Of a stretch of 64,000 nt of DNA, positions 1-12,189 are shown in pieces; within the stretch, counting starts at the first letter, position 1; each line of letters begins with the position of its first letter. Location of the stretch: positions 1-64,000 of the forward strand of contig NZ_NHMK01000009.1 of assembly GCF_002198095.1 (NCBI RefSeq), read 5' to 3'. Under the pieces are notes generated by a model. That model saw nothing but the letters and a program-made list of their open reading frames with translations. It made no database searches and was not told the DNA's origin. Made by a program: the position numbers and the translations under genes. Source of the stretch: Deinococcus indicus (lineage in GTDB: Bacteria; Deinococcota; Deinococci; Deinococcales; Deinococcaceae).

Positions 1-798
<798 letters not shown>

Positions 799-978
799 GT
801 GTGTGTCCTCCTGGAGTGGAACTGCCCGCAGTGCAGGCAAGCCTTGACAGTGTACAAGTCCGCCGCGGAAACGCAAAGTGCCTTCGGGAAGGCTGGCCTC
901 AGGGTTCTCACGCCGGATCAGGGGAAGAGGGTGGGTAAGAGAAGACGCGACCCGCAGGGTGCAGGTCGCGCCGGTTGT

Positions 979-1053
979 TGGAGCTTCTGATCGGGTTCGA
1001 ACCGATGACCTCTCCCTTACCAAGGGAGTGCTCTGCCACTGAGCTACAGAAGC
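979..1053 (-). tRNA. tRNA-Thr (anticodon GGT)
   Basis: Full cloverleaf on the minus strand. The acceptor GCTTCTG pairs with CAGAAGC, the anticodon loop TTGGTAA sits in a CTCCC/GGGAG stem, and the T-arm GGTTCGAACCC is intact. The CCA end is encoded (979-981). It is the tRNA nearest tuf. Confidence 0.95.
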
Positions 1054-1062
1054 GCTGGGAAA

Positions 1063-1138
<76 letters not shown>

Positions 1139-1142
1139 ATCG

Positions 1143-1228
<86 letters not shown>

Positions 1229-1289
1229 GGATTGTCATACCCACTGTCTCGAATCTAGCACGCTCGGGCCTATGGAAGTCCTTTGCGCT

Positions 1290-1368
<79 letters not shown>

Positions 1369-1452
1369 GTCCCTGTTCGAATGCTGGAACAATGTCCGGC
1401 CTCTGAGTGCGGTCGCTGCGGCGCTTTTCGGCGCGTTCACTTCCGGCTGTGA

Positions 1453-1481
1453 ATAGTAGCAGTCACCCCCGAAGGTGTCAA
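1453..1481 (-). promoter_or_regulatory. Strong promoter of the tRNA-tuf unit
   Basis: On the minus strand a perfect -35 TTGACA (1476-1481) and a -10 TACTAT (1453-1458) are separated by exactly 17 bases. Transcription would start near 1446, about 80 bases ahead of the first tRNA. This is one of the best vegetative promoters in the window, as expected for tRNAs and EF-Tu. Confidence 0.85.
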
Positions 1482-1644
1482 TCATTCCCGTGAGGCGCCC
1501 CGCCCCCCTCCGGCCCCTGCACCCTGCCACGCACCGTCCGGACGGCTCTGGGACGCCCTCCGGGGCCTGCGCGCGCCGGGCCGGCGTTGCGCCGCCTACC
1601 CCACGTTCCCGCGCCCTTGAGCAAACCCTGAACGAGGCGGTGGT

Positions 1645-1662
1645 ATGCGCCATGTGGCGCAT
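1645..1662. promoter_or_regulatory. Perfect inverted repeat upstream of the ABC exporter
   Basis: ATGCGCC-ATGT-GGCGCAT is a perfect 7-bp dyad with a 4-base spacer, about 150 bases before the exporter start. It could be an operator or a small hairpin. Apart from this dyad and the tRNA promoter, I see no gene in 1366-1814; that stretch is GC-rich, with a possible -10 TATGCT at 1683-1688. Confidence 0.35.
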
Positions 1663-1814
1663 TTCTCCCTGAGTCAGCGGGCGTATGCTGACCCGCGCAC
1701 GGGACCGCGCAGCCGCCCCGCCCGGCCCTGGCAGGCCAGAGCGGCTGAGGCCCCCTGAAAGACCACCTGCCCCTCCCCGCCCGTCCTCACCCGCCTGTTC
1801 CCACGAGGTTCCCC

Positions 1815-3737
1815 TTGGACAGTTTCCGCACCCTGATCCCGTACCTGCGGCTGCACCAGCGCCAGTACGTGATCGGCCTGATCGCCGTCGTGATCGCCAA
1901 CTCGTTCAGCCTGCTGCCGTACTACTTCATCCGCCTGACCATCGACGGCCTGACCGGGCAGGTGGACACCGACCCCGCCACGACCGGCATCACGCTCGGC
2001 ACCGCCGGCCTGTACGCGCTGGGCATCGTGGGCGCCGCCCTGACCTCCGGGGCGTTCATGCTGCTGATGCGCCGCATGATCGTGATCGCCTCCCGCCAGA
2101 CCGAGTACGAGATCCGCCGCGACCTGTTCGCGCACCTGCAGGGCCTGGACAAGCCCTACTACGACCGCGCCCGCACCGGCGACCTGATGAACCGCCTGAC
2201 CGGCGACCTGAGCGCCGTGCGCGAGATGCTGGGCTTCGGCGCGTGGCAGATCGTGAACATCGTGTCGGGCTTCGTCACGGCCTTCGCGGTGATGTTCAGC
2301 CTCAGCTGGCAGCTCACGCTGATCGTCCTGGCGATCGTGCCGGTCATCGTGGGCGTCCTGACGTACCTGGCGCGGCAGATCAACGTCCGCCACCGGCTGG
2401 CGCAGGAGCAGAACTCGCTGATCGCCGCCAAGGCCCAGGAGAACTTCAGCGGCGCGCGTGTCGTGAAGGGCTACGCCATCGAGAACCGCGAGATCGACGA
2501 CTACCGCGCCATGAACCTGGAGTTGCTGCGCCGCAACATCGCCCTGACCAAGGTGGACGGCCCGCTGCGGTCCTTCATGAGCCTGCTGCTGGGCCTCGCC
2601 TTCGGCGTGATCCTGCTGGTGGGCGGACGCCTGATCCTGGCGCCGGACAGCACCTTCACAGTCGGGATGTTCGTGCAGTTCGTCGGGACCCTGGAACGCC
2701 TGACCTTCCCGATGCTGATGGTCGGCTGGATCACCGGCGTCACGCAGCGCGGCCTGGCCTCCTGGCTGCGCCTGAAGGAGATCTTCGACTCGCAGGCCCT
2801 CGTGCGTGACGAACCGGGCCGCACCGACCCCACGCTGCGCACCATGACCGGCGACGTCACCTTCGAGAATGTCAGCCTGCGCTACGGCGACAGGACCGTC
2901 CTGAACGGCGTGAACCTGCACGTCCCCGCCGGCACCTTCCTGGGCGTCACCGGCCCCACCGGCAGCGGCAAGACCGTGCTGGCGCAACTGCTGACCCGCT
3001 CGATGGACCCCACCGCCGGGCGCGTTCTGGTGGACGGCCAGGACGTGCGGGTCCTGCCGCTGCGCACCCTGCGCGACGCGATCAGCGTGGTCCCGCAGGA
3101 ACCGTTCCTGTTCAGCGACACCATCGCCAACAACATCGGCTTCGGCCTGGACAACCGCGACCTGCCGCCCGTCCCGACCGGCGTGAGCGTGGTCGGCGCG
3201 CCCCCACCCGACGACATTCCCCAGCAGCCCGACCCCGCCCGCGTGCGCGAGGCCGCCCGCCTCGCCGGCCTGACCGAGGACGTGGACGGCTTCCCGCAGG
3301 GCTTCGACACCAGCCTCGGCGAGCGCGGCGTGACCCTCAGCGGCGGGCAGCGGCAACGCACCGCCATCGCCCGCGCCATCGTCCGCGAACCCCGCATCCT
3401 GATCCTCGACGACTCGCTGAGCGCCGTGGACACCGAGACCGAGCGCCGCATCCTGGACGGCCTGCGCGAGATCAGCCGGGGCCGCACGGTCATCCTGATC
3501 GCGCACCGCGTCAGCACCCTGCGCCACGCCGACCAGATCGTCGTGCTGGAGGAAGGCCGCGTGACCGAACAGGGCAGCCACGACGAACTGCTGGAACGCG
3601 GCGGCCACTACGCGCAACTGGAGCGCCTGCAACGCCTCGCCAGTGACCTCGACGCCGACGACGAGGCTCCCCTCGACCCCGAGGCGGCCGCCGACCGGCT
3701 GGAAACCGCCCCCACCCCCGAACAGGTGACCCGATGA
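1815..3737 (+). CDS. ABC exporter half-transporter, degenerate-site subunit
   Basis: 640-residue MsbA/MDR-like protein with a six-helix transmembrane domain (about residues 15-310) followed by a nucleotide-binding domain. Walker A GPTGSGKT is near residue 380, the signature is LSGGQRQR, and the H-loop is IAHRVST. Walker B reads LILDDS, so the catalytic glutamate is an aspartate, typical of the non-hydrolysing site in heterodimeric exporters. A Pro-rich insert of about 25 residues sits between the Q-loop and the signature. TTG is chosen as start because GAGG (1805-1808) lies 6 bases upstream and no ATG or GTG fits. It overlaps the next gene by 4 bases (ATGA), so the pair is co-translated. The substrate cannot be told. 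Confidence 0.9.
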   Translation: MDSFRTLIPYLRLHQRQYVIGLIAVVIANSFSLLPYYFIRLTIDGLTGQVDTDPATTGITLGTAGLYALGIVGAALTSGAFMLLMRRMIVIASRQTEYEIRRDLFAHLQGLDKPYYDRARTGDLMNRLTGDLSAVREMLGFGAWQIVNIVSGFVTAFAVMFSLSWQLTLIVLAIVPVIVGVLTYLARQINVRHRLAQEQNSLIAAKAQENFSGARVVKGYAIENREIDDYRAMNLELLRRNIALTKVDGPLRSFMSLLLGLAFGVILLVGGRLILAPDSTFTVGMFVQFVGTLERLTFPMLMVGWITGVTQRGLASWLRLKEIFDSQALVRDEPGRTDPTLRTMTGDVTFENVSLRYGDRTVLNGVNLHVPAGTFLGVTGPTGSGKTVLAQLLTRSMDPTAGRVLVDGQDVRVLPLRTLRDAISVVPQEPFLFSDTIANNIGFGLDNRDLPPVPTGVSVVGAPPPDDIPQQPDPARVREAARLAGLTEDVDGFPQGFDTSLGERGVTLSGGQRQRTAIARAIVREPRILILDDSLSAVDTETERRILDGLREISRGRTVILIAHRVSTLRHADQIVVLEEGRVTEQGSHDELLERGGHYAQLERLQRLASDLDADDEAPLDPEAAADRLETAPTPEQVTR

Positions 3738-5602
3738 CCCGCCCCGACGCCACCGACGCCTTCCAGAAAGGCTTCGACACCCAGCTGACCCGCCGCATCC
3801 TGCACTACGTCCGCCCGTACCTGCCGCTGGTGATCGGCGGGGTGCTGCTGGCCCTGCTGATCTCGCTGGCCGCGCCAGTCTTCGCGCTGATCCAGCGGCA
3901 CGCCATCGACACCTACCTGTCCCCGCTGGCGCTCGGCACGGCCCCCGACCGGGACGTGCTGCGGCGCGGCCTGACCGGCGCGGCCCTGCTGTACATGGGC
4001 CTGAAGGTCGTGGAATTCGCCCTGCAGTACGCCTTCACGCTCGCCATCGGCTACCTGGGCCAGAACGTGCTGCGCGACATCCGCGCCGACGTGTTCGGCA
4101 AGTTGCAGCGCCTGCCGCTGGCGTACTTCGACCAGAACCCGGTCGGCCGCCTGATCACCCGCGTCACCAGCGACGTGGACGCCATCAACCAGTTCATCAC
4201 GGGCGGCCTGGTCAGCCTGATCCAGAGCAGCTTCATCATCGTCGTGTACGTGGTCATCATGCTCAGCGTGAACTGGCAGCTGGCGCTGATCTCGTTCACG
4301 GTGCTGCCCGTCCTGTTCCTGGCGACCAACTACTTCCGCGCCCGCCTGCGCGACGCCTTCCGCGAAACCCGCACGCAGCAGGCCACCGTGAACAGCAAAC
4401 TGAACGAGAACATCACGGGCATGCTGACCGTGCAACTGTTCGGCCGCGAACGCCGCAGCGCCCTGGACTTCAACCTGAGTAACCGCGCCCTGCTGAGCGC
4501 CAACGAGAACTCCGTGAAGTGGTTCTCGCTGTTCATGCCGGTCGTCGCGGTCCTGGGGCAGGTGGCCGTCGCGCTGATCCTGTACTTCGCCGCCCGGCAG
4601 ATCCTCGGCGTGGACGCCAGCGGCGCCCTGGCCGGCGCGATCACGGTCGGCACGCTGTTCGCGTTCGTGCAGCTCTCGCAGCAGCTGTTCCAGCCCATCC
4701 AGGACCTCGCGGACGTGTTCAACAACCTCCAGGCGGCCATGGCCAGCAGCGAACGCATCTTCGGCGTGCTCGACACCGACGAGAGCGTCAAGGACAGACC
4801 CGACGCCCGGACCCTCACGAACTTCGAGGGCAGCGTCGAATTCCGCAAGGTGTGGTTCGCGTACGACCAGACCGTCACCGCCGACACCCCCGACACCGAC
4901 GACCGTTGGATCCTGCGCGGCATCGACCTCGACATCCGCCCCGGCGAGAGCGTCGCCCTGGTCGGCGCGACCGGCGCCGGCAAGACCAGCGTCACCGCGC
5001 TCGTCAGCCGCTTCTACGACGTGCAGCGCGGCAGCGTGAACGTGGACGGTATCGACGTGAAAGACCTCGCGCAGCACGACCTGCGCCGCCACGTTGGGGT
5101 CGTGTTGCAGGACGTGTTCCTGTTCGCCGGGACCATCGAGAGCAACCTCACCCTGAACAACCCCGACATCCCCCACGAACGTGTGATCGAAGCGTGCCGG
5201 TACGTGGGCGTCCACGACTACATCCTGAGCCTCGACCGTGGCTACCAGACCGAGGTCCGCGAACGCGGCGCCACCCTGTCCACCGGCCAGAAACAACTGC
5301 TGGCCTTCGCCCGCGCCCTCATCCAGAACCCGGACATCCTGCTTGTCCTCGACGAGGCCACCGCCAACGTCGATACCGAAACCGAACTGCGCATCCAGCA
5401 GGCCCTGACCCGCGTCATGCAGGGCCGCACCAGCATCATCATCGCCCACCGCCTCAGCACCATCGAACACTGCGACCGAATTGTCGTCATGCGCCGGGGC
5501 CGCATCGTCGAACAGGGCAGCCACCACCAGCTGCTCGAAAAGGGCGGGTACTACGCCCGCCTGCACCGCCTCCAGTACGCGCAGGCCGACGCCGCCGACT
5601 GA
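3734..5602 (+). CDS. ABC exporter half-transporter, catalytic subunit
   Basis: 622-residue partner of the upstream subunit, with a transmembrane domain over about residues 20-325 and a C-terminal nucleotide-binding domain. Walker A is GATGAGKT, Walker B LLVLDEA with the catalytic Glu intact, and the H-loop IIAHRLST. The signature is LSTGQ instead of LSGGQ. The degenerate signature here and the Asp in the partner's Walker B would fall in the same composite ATP site, the classic arrangement of heterodimeric exporters. Its start codon overlaps the upstream stop (ATGA). A 20-bp hairpin follows the stop. Confidence 0.92.
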   Translation: MTRPDATDAFQKGFDTQLTRRILHYVRPYLPLVIGGVLLALLISLAAPVFALIQRHAIDTYLSPLALGTAPDRDVLRRGLTGAALLYMGLKVVEFALQYAFTLAIGYLGQNVLRDIRADVFGKLQRLPLAYFDQNPVGRLITRVTSDVDAINQFITGGLVSLIQSSFIIVVYVVIMLSVNWQLALISFTVLPVLFLATNYFRARLRDAFRETRTQQATVNSKLNENITGMLTVQLFGRERRSALDFNLSNRALLSANENSVKWFSLFMPVVAVLGQVAVALILYFAARQILGVDASGALAGAITVGTLFAFVQLSQQLFQPIQDLADVFNNLQAAMASSERIFGVLDTDESVKDRPDARTLTNFEGSVEFRKVWFAYDQTVTADTPDTDDRWILRGIDLDIRPGESVALVGATGAGKTSVTALVSRFYDVQRGSVNVDGIDVKDLAQHDLRRHVGVVLQDVFLFAGTIESNLTLNNPDIPHERVIEACRYVGVHDYILSLDRGYQTEVRERGATLSTGQKQLLAFARALIQNPDILLVLDEATANVDTETELRIQQALTRVMQGRTSIIIAHRLSTIEHCDRIVVMRRGRIVEQGSHHQLLEKGGYYARLHRLQYAQADAAD

Positions 5603-5607
5603 ATACA

Positions 5608-5660
5608 GGGAAGCGGGGCGCGGGAGGGCAGTGTCGATTGCCTCCCGCGCCCCGCTTCCC
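5608..5660. terminator. Bidirectional hairpin between convergent genes
   Basis: A perfect 20-bp stem (5608-5627 with 5641-5660) and a 13-base loop, placed between the exporter and the convergent esterase gene. There is no long T-tract, but the stem is very stable. Confidence 0.7.
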
Positions 5661-5667
5661 TTGGCCC

Positions 5668-7521
5668 TTACCGGTAAGTGATGGCCAGCGTCACCTGCGC
5701 CCCCTCGCCCAGCGTGAGGTAATCGCTCAGGCCGTTGCTGCGGGCAGTGCCTCCCACGAACGCCAGACGGACCTGGGTGCGGCCGGTCCTGTTGATGGCC
5801 GCCAGACCGGCCGCATTCAGGGGCGCGCTGAGGGTCGTGCCGACCCCTGTGCTGGCCGGCGCGCTGAAGGTGACTGCGCTCGCCGCCGTGACGGCCGCCG
5901 CGAAATCATCCGTGCCCAGCGTGCAGGCTGCGCCCAGGCACCCGCCCTTCACGTCCCCGTGCAGCGCCGCCCCGCCCGCCCAGGGGTTCCCGTTCAGGGC
6001 GAGACTGTAGCGCACCGTGAGGACCGCGCCCGTCACCGTCGCCTCGTCCGGCAGGCTGGCCGTGTCGAACGACAGCACTCCCTTCCACGGGGCGTCGGCG
6101 TTGTCGCCCACGCCGATCCCGCCGGACGCCACCACGTAACCGCCGGTCGTGGCGGACGGCGTGTTCGCCGCCACGTACCCGTCCTGGGAGGCCACGGAAC
6201 CGAACGACACGGACGTGTCGGGCGCGGCCGTCAGCGTATACGCCGAGGTCTGCGTCGCAGAGACGTTCCCGGCCACGTCCACCGCGGACGCCCGGACCGT
6301 GCCGCTGCTGCCCAGGGTGAGGCTGCCTCCGCCTGCCAGCGTGAGCCGCGTGGCGCTGCTGGTCGGGTCGCTGCCGTCCGTCGTGGCGTACACCGTGCCG
6401 GGCTCGTTCATGGACAGCGTGACCGTCAGCGGCGCCGCGTAGGTGCCCGGTGCGGGCGACACGCTCAGGACCGGCGCGGTCGTGTCCGGCGTCGTGCCGC
6501 CTCCACCCGTGCCGCCCGCACTGAAGAAACGCCACATCTCCGCGCTGGCATCCGGCCCTTTCGGGTCCGTGTACGACCCGGCGGTGCTTCCGCCACTCCA
6601 GGCGTGCCCCATGCCCGTCACCGACCACTGCTCGACCACGCCGCCCGCGAAGGACTTCACGCTGTACGCCCGGCCGCCACTGACCGTGCCCGAACGGGTC
6701 GTGACCTGCGCCACGCTGCGACTCCCGTTGTCCTGCCCGTCGTCGGCCCAGTCGTTCGTCTGCACCCACTGCGCCGACACCTGATCACCGTTCACGGGGG
6801 ACACCGTGTAATCGCTGCTGCCGTGAAACACGATGGTCCGCACGGTCCGCCGGAAGCTGCCCATCGCGCCGTACGCGGCCGTCCCCTGCGCGTCCGGGTC
6901 CGGGCCGCCACTGCTCATGGCCGTGAACGCCGCCGCAGAACCCGTAGCCGCCCTGAACTCCAGCCCCGACGCCACGCCCACGGCACTGAACACGTCCGGG
7001 TACGTGGCCCCCATGATCACGCTCATGGCGGCGCCGGCCGACAGTCCCGCCACGTACACCCGCGCGGGGTCCACGTTGACGCGGCCCCTTACAGCCTCCA
7101 CGACGGCCCGGATCGCGGCCGGTTCGCCCTGCCCGCGCGCCTGATGCGCCGGCTCGAACCAGTTCCAGCACCGGCTCTGATTGGCGCTGCTGGGCTGCTC
7201 GGGGTACACCACCAGGAATCCCTGCGTGTCCGCGAGGTCGTTCATGCGGGTGCCTGCCGCGAAATCGGCTGCCGACTGCGTGCAGCCGTGCAGCATGACC
7301 ACCAGCGGCCGCGCCGATCCCGTTCCGAGCGGCGGCGTGTACAGCGTGTAGGCGCGGGTCACGCCCGAGCCGGTGGCGCTGCCCGTGGTGGTGGTTCCGG
7401 TCGCCTGGGCGCTGTACGCGCCTGACGGCAGGGCGGTCGCCCCAGGAACCGCAGGAGAGGACGAGGGAGCCTGCGCGCAGGCAGCCAGCAGCGGAAGGAA
7501 CAGCAGGGCGGCGCGGTTCAT
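5668..7521 (-). CDS. Secreted PHB-depolymerase-like esterase lipoprotein with accessory domains
   Basis: 617-residue lipoprotein. A signal peptide with lipobox LAAC (Cys15) precedes an alpha/beta-hydrolase of the LpqC/poly-3-hydroxybutyrate depolymerase esterase type. The nucleophile elbow is GLSAG (Ser161), with likely Asp237 and His306 (GMGHAW); the oxyanion region is VMLHGC. A chitobiase/hexosaminidase C-terminal-like segment follows (about 350-400, GTVYATTDGSDP), then a DNRLRE/CBM96-like jelly-roll domain (about 425-617). The true start is the ATG at 7521, with GAGG upstream, rather than an upstream in-frame codon. Likely substrates are extracellular esters or acylated polysaccharides; polymer specificity cannot be read from the sequence. 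It is transcribed alone. Confidence 0.85.
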   Translation of the reverse strand: MNRAALLFLPLLAACAQAPSSSPAVPGATALPSGAYSAQATGTTTTGSATGSGVTRAYTLYTPPLGTGSARPLVVMLHGCTQSAADFAAGTRMNDLADTQGFLVVYPEQPSSANQSRCWNWFEPAHQARGQGEPAAIRAVVEAVRGRVNVDPARVYVAGLSAGAAMSVIMGATYPDVFSAVGVASGLEFRAATGSAAAFTAMSSGGPDPDAQGTAAYGAMGSFRRTVRTIVFHGSSDYTVSPVNGDQVSAQWVQTNDWADDGQDNGSRSVAQVTTRSGTVSGGRAYSVKSFAGGVVEQWSVTGMGHAWSGGSTAGSYTDPKGPDASAEMWRFFSAGGTGGGGTTPDTTAPVLSVSPAPGTYAAPLTVTLSMNEPGTVYATTDGSDPTSSATRLTLAGGGSLTLGSSGTVRASAVDVAGNVSATQTSAYTLTAAPDTSVSFGSVASQDGYVAANTPSATTGGYVVASGGIGVGDNADAPWKGVLSFDTASLPDEATVTGAVLTVRYSLALNGNPWAGGAALHGDVKGGCLGAACTLGTDDFAAAVTAASAVTFSAPASTGVGTTLSAPLNAAGLAAINRTGRTQVRLAFVGGTARSNGLSDYLTLGEGAQVTLAITYR

Positions 7522-7663
7522 GACGGACCTCACGTGGGCGCGGCGCACCCTGCGGCCGGAACAGCCAGAGGGCCGGTACGGGTCGCCGGAAGAACGGGTT
7601 GAGACTGACCGGCCCATCCTACGGGCCAGCCGTCACTTCCCGGTTACAGCCGGGGCAGGGGAC

Positions 7664-7701
7664 GGGGCAGGCCCGGCGTGAGACACTGCCACGCCTGCCC
7701 C
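7664..7701. terminator. Hairpin between tsaB and the esterase gene
   Basis: GGGGCAGGC (7664-7672) pairs with GCCTGCCCC (7693-7701), just downstream of the tsaB stop. No T-tract follows, so the terminator function is tentative. Confidence 0.4.
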
Positions 7702-7728
7702 GCCGATCCGCTGCGATGACCGTTCGTG

Positions 7729-8295
7729 CTACAGGTACGCCAGTTCCCAGCCGTCCACGCCGTGATCCAGTCCGGCGCGCAGCAGGGCCAGTCCGTCCGG
7801 GGCGGGGTCGCGGCGGTGGGGGAGGGGCGCGGTCAGGGCCTCGAAGTCGTCCAGGGCGTGCTTGGCGGGCGCGTGGCGCACCCCGGTCACCGTGCCGGCC
7901 TGCACGTCGTACGCGGCGCCGTACAGGTTGCCCTTGCGGGCGTCCATGGACACCGCCTGCGGTCCGTCGCCGCTCACCAGGGCTTCCAGGGTGCTCACGC
8001 CGCGCACGGCCGCGCCCCAGACCCGCGCGAGGCCCAGCGCGTAACTCGCGCCGACCCGCACGCCCGTGTACGAGCCGGGGCCGGTGCCGATGACCACCAG
8101 ATCGGCCCGCAGCGGCAGGCCCGCCTCCGCGAACAGTTCAGCGAGGGCGCCGGGCAGCTGTTCGGCGTGGGCGCGGCCCACCTCGCGGGACAGGGCGCGT
8201 TCGCCGCCGGGCCAGCGCAGGGCCAGCGTCAGCCAGGGCGTGGCGGTATCCAGGGCGAGAATCACGGTGGGGGCGGGCGCGGCGGCGGAACTCAT
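7729..8295 (-). CDS. tsaB: tRNA threonylcarbamoyladenosine biosynthesis protein TsaB
   Basis: 188-residue ASKHA-fold protein that partners TsaD and TsaE in making t6A37 on ANN-decoding tRNAs. Typical signatures are ILALDTATPWLTLAL at the N-terminus, GTGPGSYTGVRVG, and MDARKGNLYGAAY. The start is set at the ATG at 8295, just before the conserved ILALDTA strand; an in-frame upstream ATG at 8334 would add 13 unconserved residues. No good Shine-Dalgarno is seen. It is divergent from gltA across about 100 bases. Confidence 0.93.
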   Translation of the reverse strand: MSSAAAPAPTVILALDTATPWLTLALRWPGGERALSREVGRAHAEQLPGALAELFAEAGLPLRADLVVIGTGPGSYTGVRVGASYALGLARVWGAAVRGVSTLEALVSGDGPQAVSMDARKGNLYGAAYDVQAGTVTGVRHAPAKHALDDFEALTAPLPHRRDPAPDGLALLRAGLDHGVDGWELAYL

Positions 8296-8379
8296 CGCCG
8301 GGCATTCTAGGCCCCTCGGGGCGGGCGCTGTCACCCCGGCGGGAACGTCCGCTGGACCCGGTGTAAAGCGGGCGGGTGG

Positions 8380-8385
8380 TATGCT
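8380..8385 (+). promoter_or_regulatory. -10 element of gltA (probable leaderless mRNA)
   Basis: TATGCT ends 8 bases before the gltA ATG and no Shine-Dalgarno is present, so transcription should begin at or next to the start codon. The -35 is not obvious. Confidence 0.6.
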
Positions 8386-8393
8386 CGGTCATC

Positions 8394-9527
<1,134 letters not shown>

Positions 9528-9542
9528 CCGGCAGGGCAGGAC

Positions 9543-9585
9543 TGGCAGGCCGCCCTGGTTGGGTGCGCCTGCCATCTGTCTTTTC
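9543..9585 (+). terminator. Terminator of gltA
   Basis: Stem TGGCAGGC/GCCTGCCA followed by TCTGTCTTTTC, 15 bases after the gltA stop. Confidence 0.75.
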
Positions 9586-9637
9586 ACCGCTGCCCGCGCC
9601 CCGCCCCCTGTTCAGCCCTGCTCGGGCACCGACCTGT

Positions 9638-10090
9638 TCAGGCGCTGAGCGGTTCGACCACCCACGCGCCGTAGTGGTTCACAAAGTGCGCGCCCGACTC
9701 CCGGAAGGCCTGCGCGACCTGCGGCACCTGCCCCGGCTGTCCGGCCACGTCCACGCTGAGCAGGATCTCACCCCAGCCGAGCGCCTCGGCGTAGCGTTCC
9801 ACGTGCGCGCGCTCGTCGGTCATGCCCTGCATCAGCCGCAGCAGCCGCGCCCACAGGCCGTGGCGGCGGCCGTCGCAGTCCAGGGCGGCCGCGCCGTCCT
9901 CGCCCATCAGCAGCTGCACGGACTGCCCTGCCAGCCCCAGGCTCAGCAGCCGCTGGGTGCAGGCCTGCACGTCCTCCAGGGACCGGAACAGGCCGTACAC
10001 GCGCCCGCGACTGAGCATCGTCAGGTGCATGGGGGCCGGGCGGGCGGCCCGTCCGGCGGGGGAGGGACGACCAGGGGTGGATCGGGTCAT
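9638..10090 (-). CDS. Small YflT/general-stress-like protein of unknown function
   Basis: 150-residue protein. The middle (VYGLFRSLEDVQACTQRL...SVQLLMGEDG) and the C-terminal ending (QVAQAFRESGAHFVNHYGAW) resemble the two halves of YflT/DUF1269-type stress proteins, in which a short alpha/beta unit is flanked by a 'hiding/His-Ile-Asn' ending. The start is fixed at the ATG at 10090 by an excellent AAGGTGG six bases upstream; translation from 10327 in the same frame would lack a ribosome site. No catalytic motif is seen and the family match is tentative. The 258 bases upstream contain only GC-rich sequence. Confidence 0.65.
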   Translation of the reverse strand: MTRSTPGRPSPAGRAARPAPMHLTMLSRGRVYGLFRSLEDVQACTQRLLSLGLAGQSVQLLMGEDGAAALDCDGRRHGLWARLLRLMQGMTDERAHVERYAEALGWGEILLSVDVAGQPGQVPQVAQAFRESGAHFVNHYGAWVVEPLSA

Positions 10091-10348
10091 GGGAAACCAC
10101 CTTCGCGTGCCGGGCACGCCTGCGGGACGGGGCCGAGGGGAAAAGACGGCCTGGAAGCGACCGGACGGACGCCGCACCTGCATGAAGTTGACGCCGCCAG
10201 GGTACCCGCCCGCCCGTGGCGGGACCATAGGGGAAGACACACACCGCCGCCCTCCTGACCGGGGGCGGCGGTGCAGGAGCGCGGCGGTGTGGGCGGGCTG
10301 GCTGTCAACGCGACAGGCGGGAGCCAATCCGGCGGCGGTGCCGGCCGG

Positions 10349-10810
10349 TCAGGCGCTCATGCCCCGGCTGCCGTGCAGGGTGCGTTCCACGGACTCCGTG
10401 ACCTCCGCCTCGAAGCGGCGCAGGTGCTCACGCAGGCGGTCCATCTCGGCCACGCCCAGGTCCGGCATCCACAGGACGCTGCGGCCCAGCACCGCGAAGG
10501 TCAGCGGCGCGTCCTCGTCGGCGTCCTCGTCCGGGTCGACCGGGTCGAGGTTCAGCGCGCCGTAGTCCAGACCCTGGTTCATCAGGTTCATGCCCATCAG
10601 GATGTCCGGCAGGCTGTCCTCCTCGACGTACAGGTCGAGGTCCAGGTGCAGGCGCACGATCACGCCGCCCTGGTGGTCCGGCTCGGCGAACAGCGCCACG
10701 CGCGTCTCGCCGTCCTGAATCAGGGCTCCGTCCTCGACCGCCTCGACAGTCAGGCCGCTCTGTTGCAGCGCCGCCATGATGCGCTGCAGTTCCGACTGGG
10801 ATGCTGTCAT
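10349..10810 (-). CDS. Acidic YbjN/DUF2170-like protein
   Basis: 153-residue acidic, probably cytosolic protein. The N-terminal half has the look of the YbjN/CesT chaperone-like fold (SELQRIMAALQQSGL, then alternating strands and 'LPDILMGMNLMNQGLDYG'), and a run of Asp/Glu lies near residues 95-105. It is predicted leaderless: TATACT (10818-10823, minus) ends 7 bases before the ATG. Its function is unknown. It is convergent with nothing and followed by the unrelated gene at 9638-10090 after 258 bases. Confidence 0.7.
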   Translation of the reverse strand: MTASQSELQRIMAALQQSGLTVEAVEDGALIQDGETRVALFAEPDHQGGVIVRLHLDLDLYVEEDSLPDILMGMNLMNQGLDYGALNLDPVDPDEDADEDAPLTFAVLGRSVLWMPDLGVAEMDRLREHLRRFEAEVTESVERTLHGSRGMSA

Positions 10811-10879
10811 GCGCCGGAGTATAAAGCGCAACCACGCCCGGGACGGTCACGGGGTCCACGGTCCGTGGGGGGAGAGAGG

Positions 10880-10936
10880 TGATGGTTGAAAGTTGATGGA
10901 GGGGAAAGATCTATCAACCTTCAACCATCAACCTGA
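10880..10936. repeat. TTGATGG hairpin repeat, copy 1
   Basis: TGATGGTTGAAAGTTGATGGAGG ... CTATCAACCTTCAACCATCAACC forms an imperfect inverted repeat built from TTGATGG-like units. Related copies lie at about 47034-47092 and 60602-60672. This copy lies directly next to copy 1 of the other repeat family. Confidence 0.7.
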
Positions 10937-10943
10937 ACCCCTC

Positions 10944-11078
10944 ATACGGACTCCGATTGAATGGGCTGCAAAGCCCGTTCAATCCGAGCGGATGCGAGTG
11001 GGAGCCACACGGGTTCCGGACGTGGAGCCGGCAATCCGGTGCGGTTCCGGATTGTCGGCGAAACAAACGGAATCCGTA

Positions 11079-11081
<3 letters not shown>
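10944..11081. repeat. Intergenic repeat family A, copy 1
   Basis: 138-bp element bounded by ATACGGACTCCG and CGGAATCCGTAT, i.e. imperfect terminal inverted repeats. It contains a hairpin near its left end (GAATGGGC/GCCCGTTC) and another, CAATCCGG/CCGGATTG, near the right. It differs from the 15780 copy by one visible base. Its right edge contributes the TGA stop of the adjacent hydrolase gene. Confidence 0.85.
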
Positions 11082-12080
<999 letters not shown>

Positions 12081-12189
12081 ACCCGGCAGCGTAGCGTCTG
12101 CCCCGGCGTCCGGACCGTGCGAGGCGCGGATCAGGCGCAACCGCACGGGGAACACGTCGCGCCGCCGGGCGCCGGGGCCACGGGTAGGC

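Noticed and set aside
1674..3632. A 652-codon open frame antisense to the first ABC exporter gene
   Set aside because: High-GC shadow frame: Ala/Gly/Arg/His-rich translation with no recognisable domain, opposite a clear exporter gene.
3608..5566. A 652-codon open frame antisense to the second ABC exporter gene
   Set aside because: Same type of shadow; low-complexity translation and no start signals.
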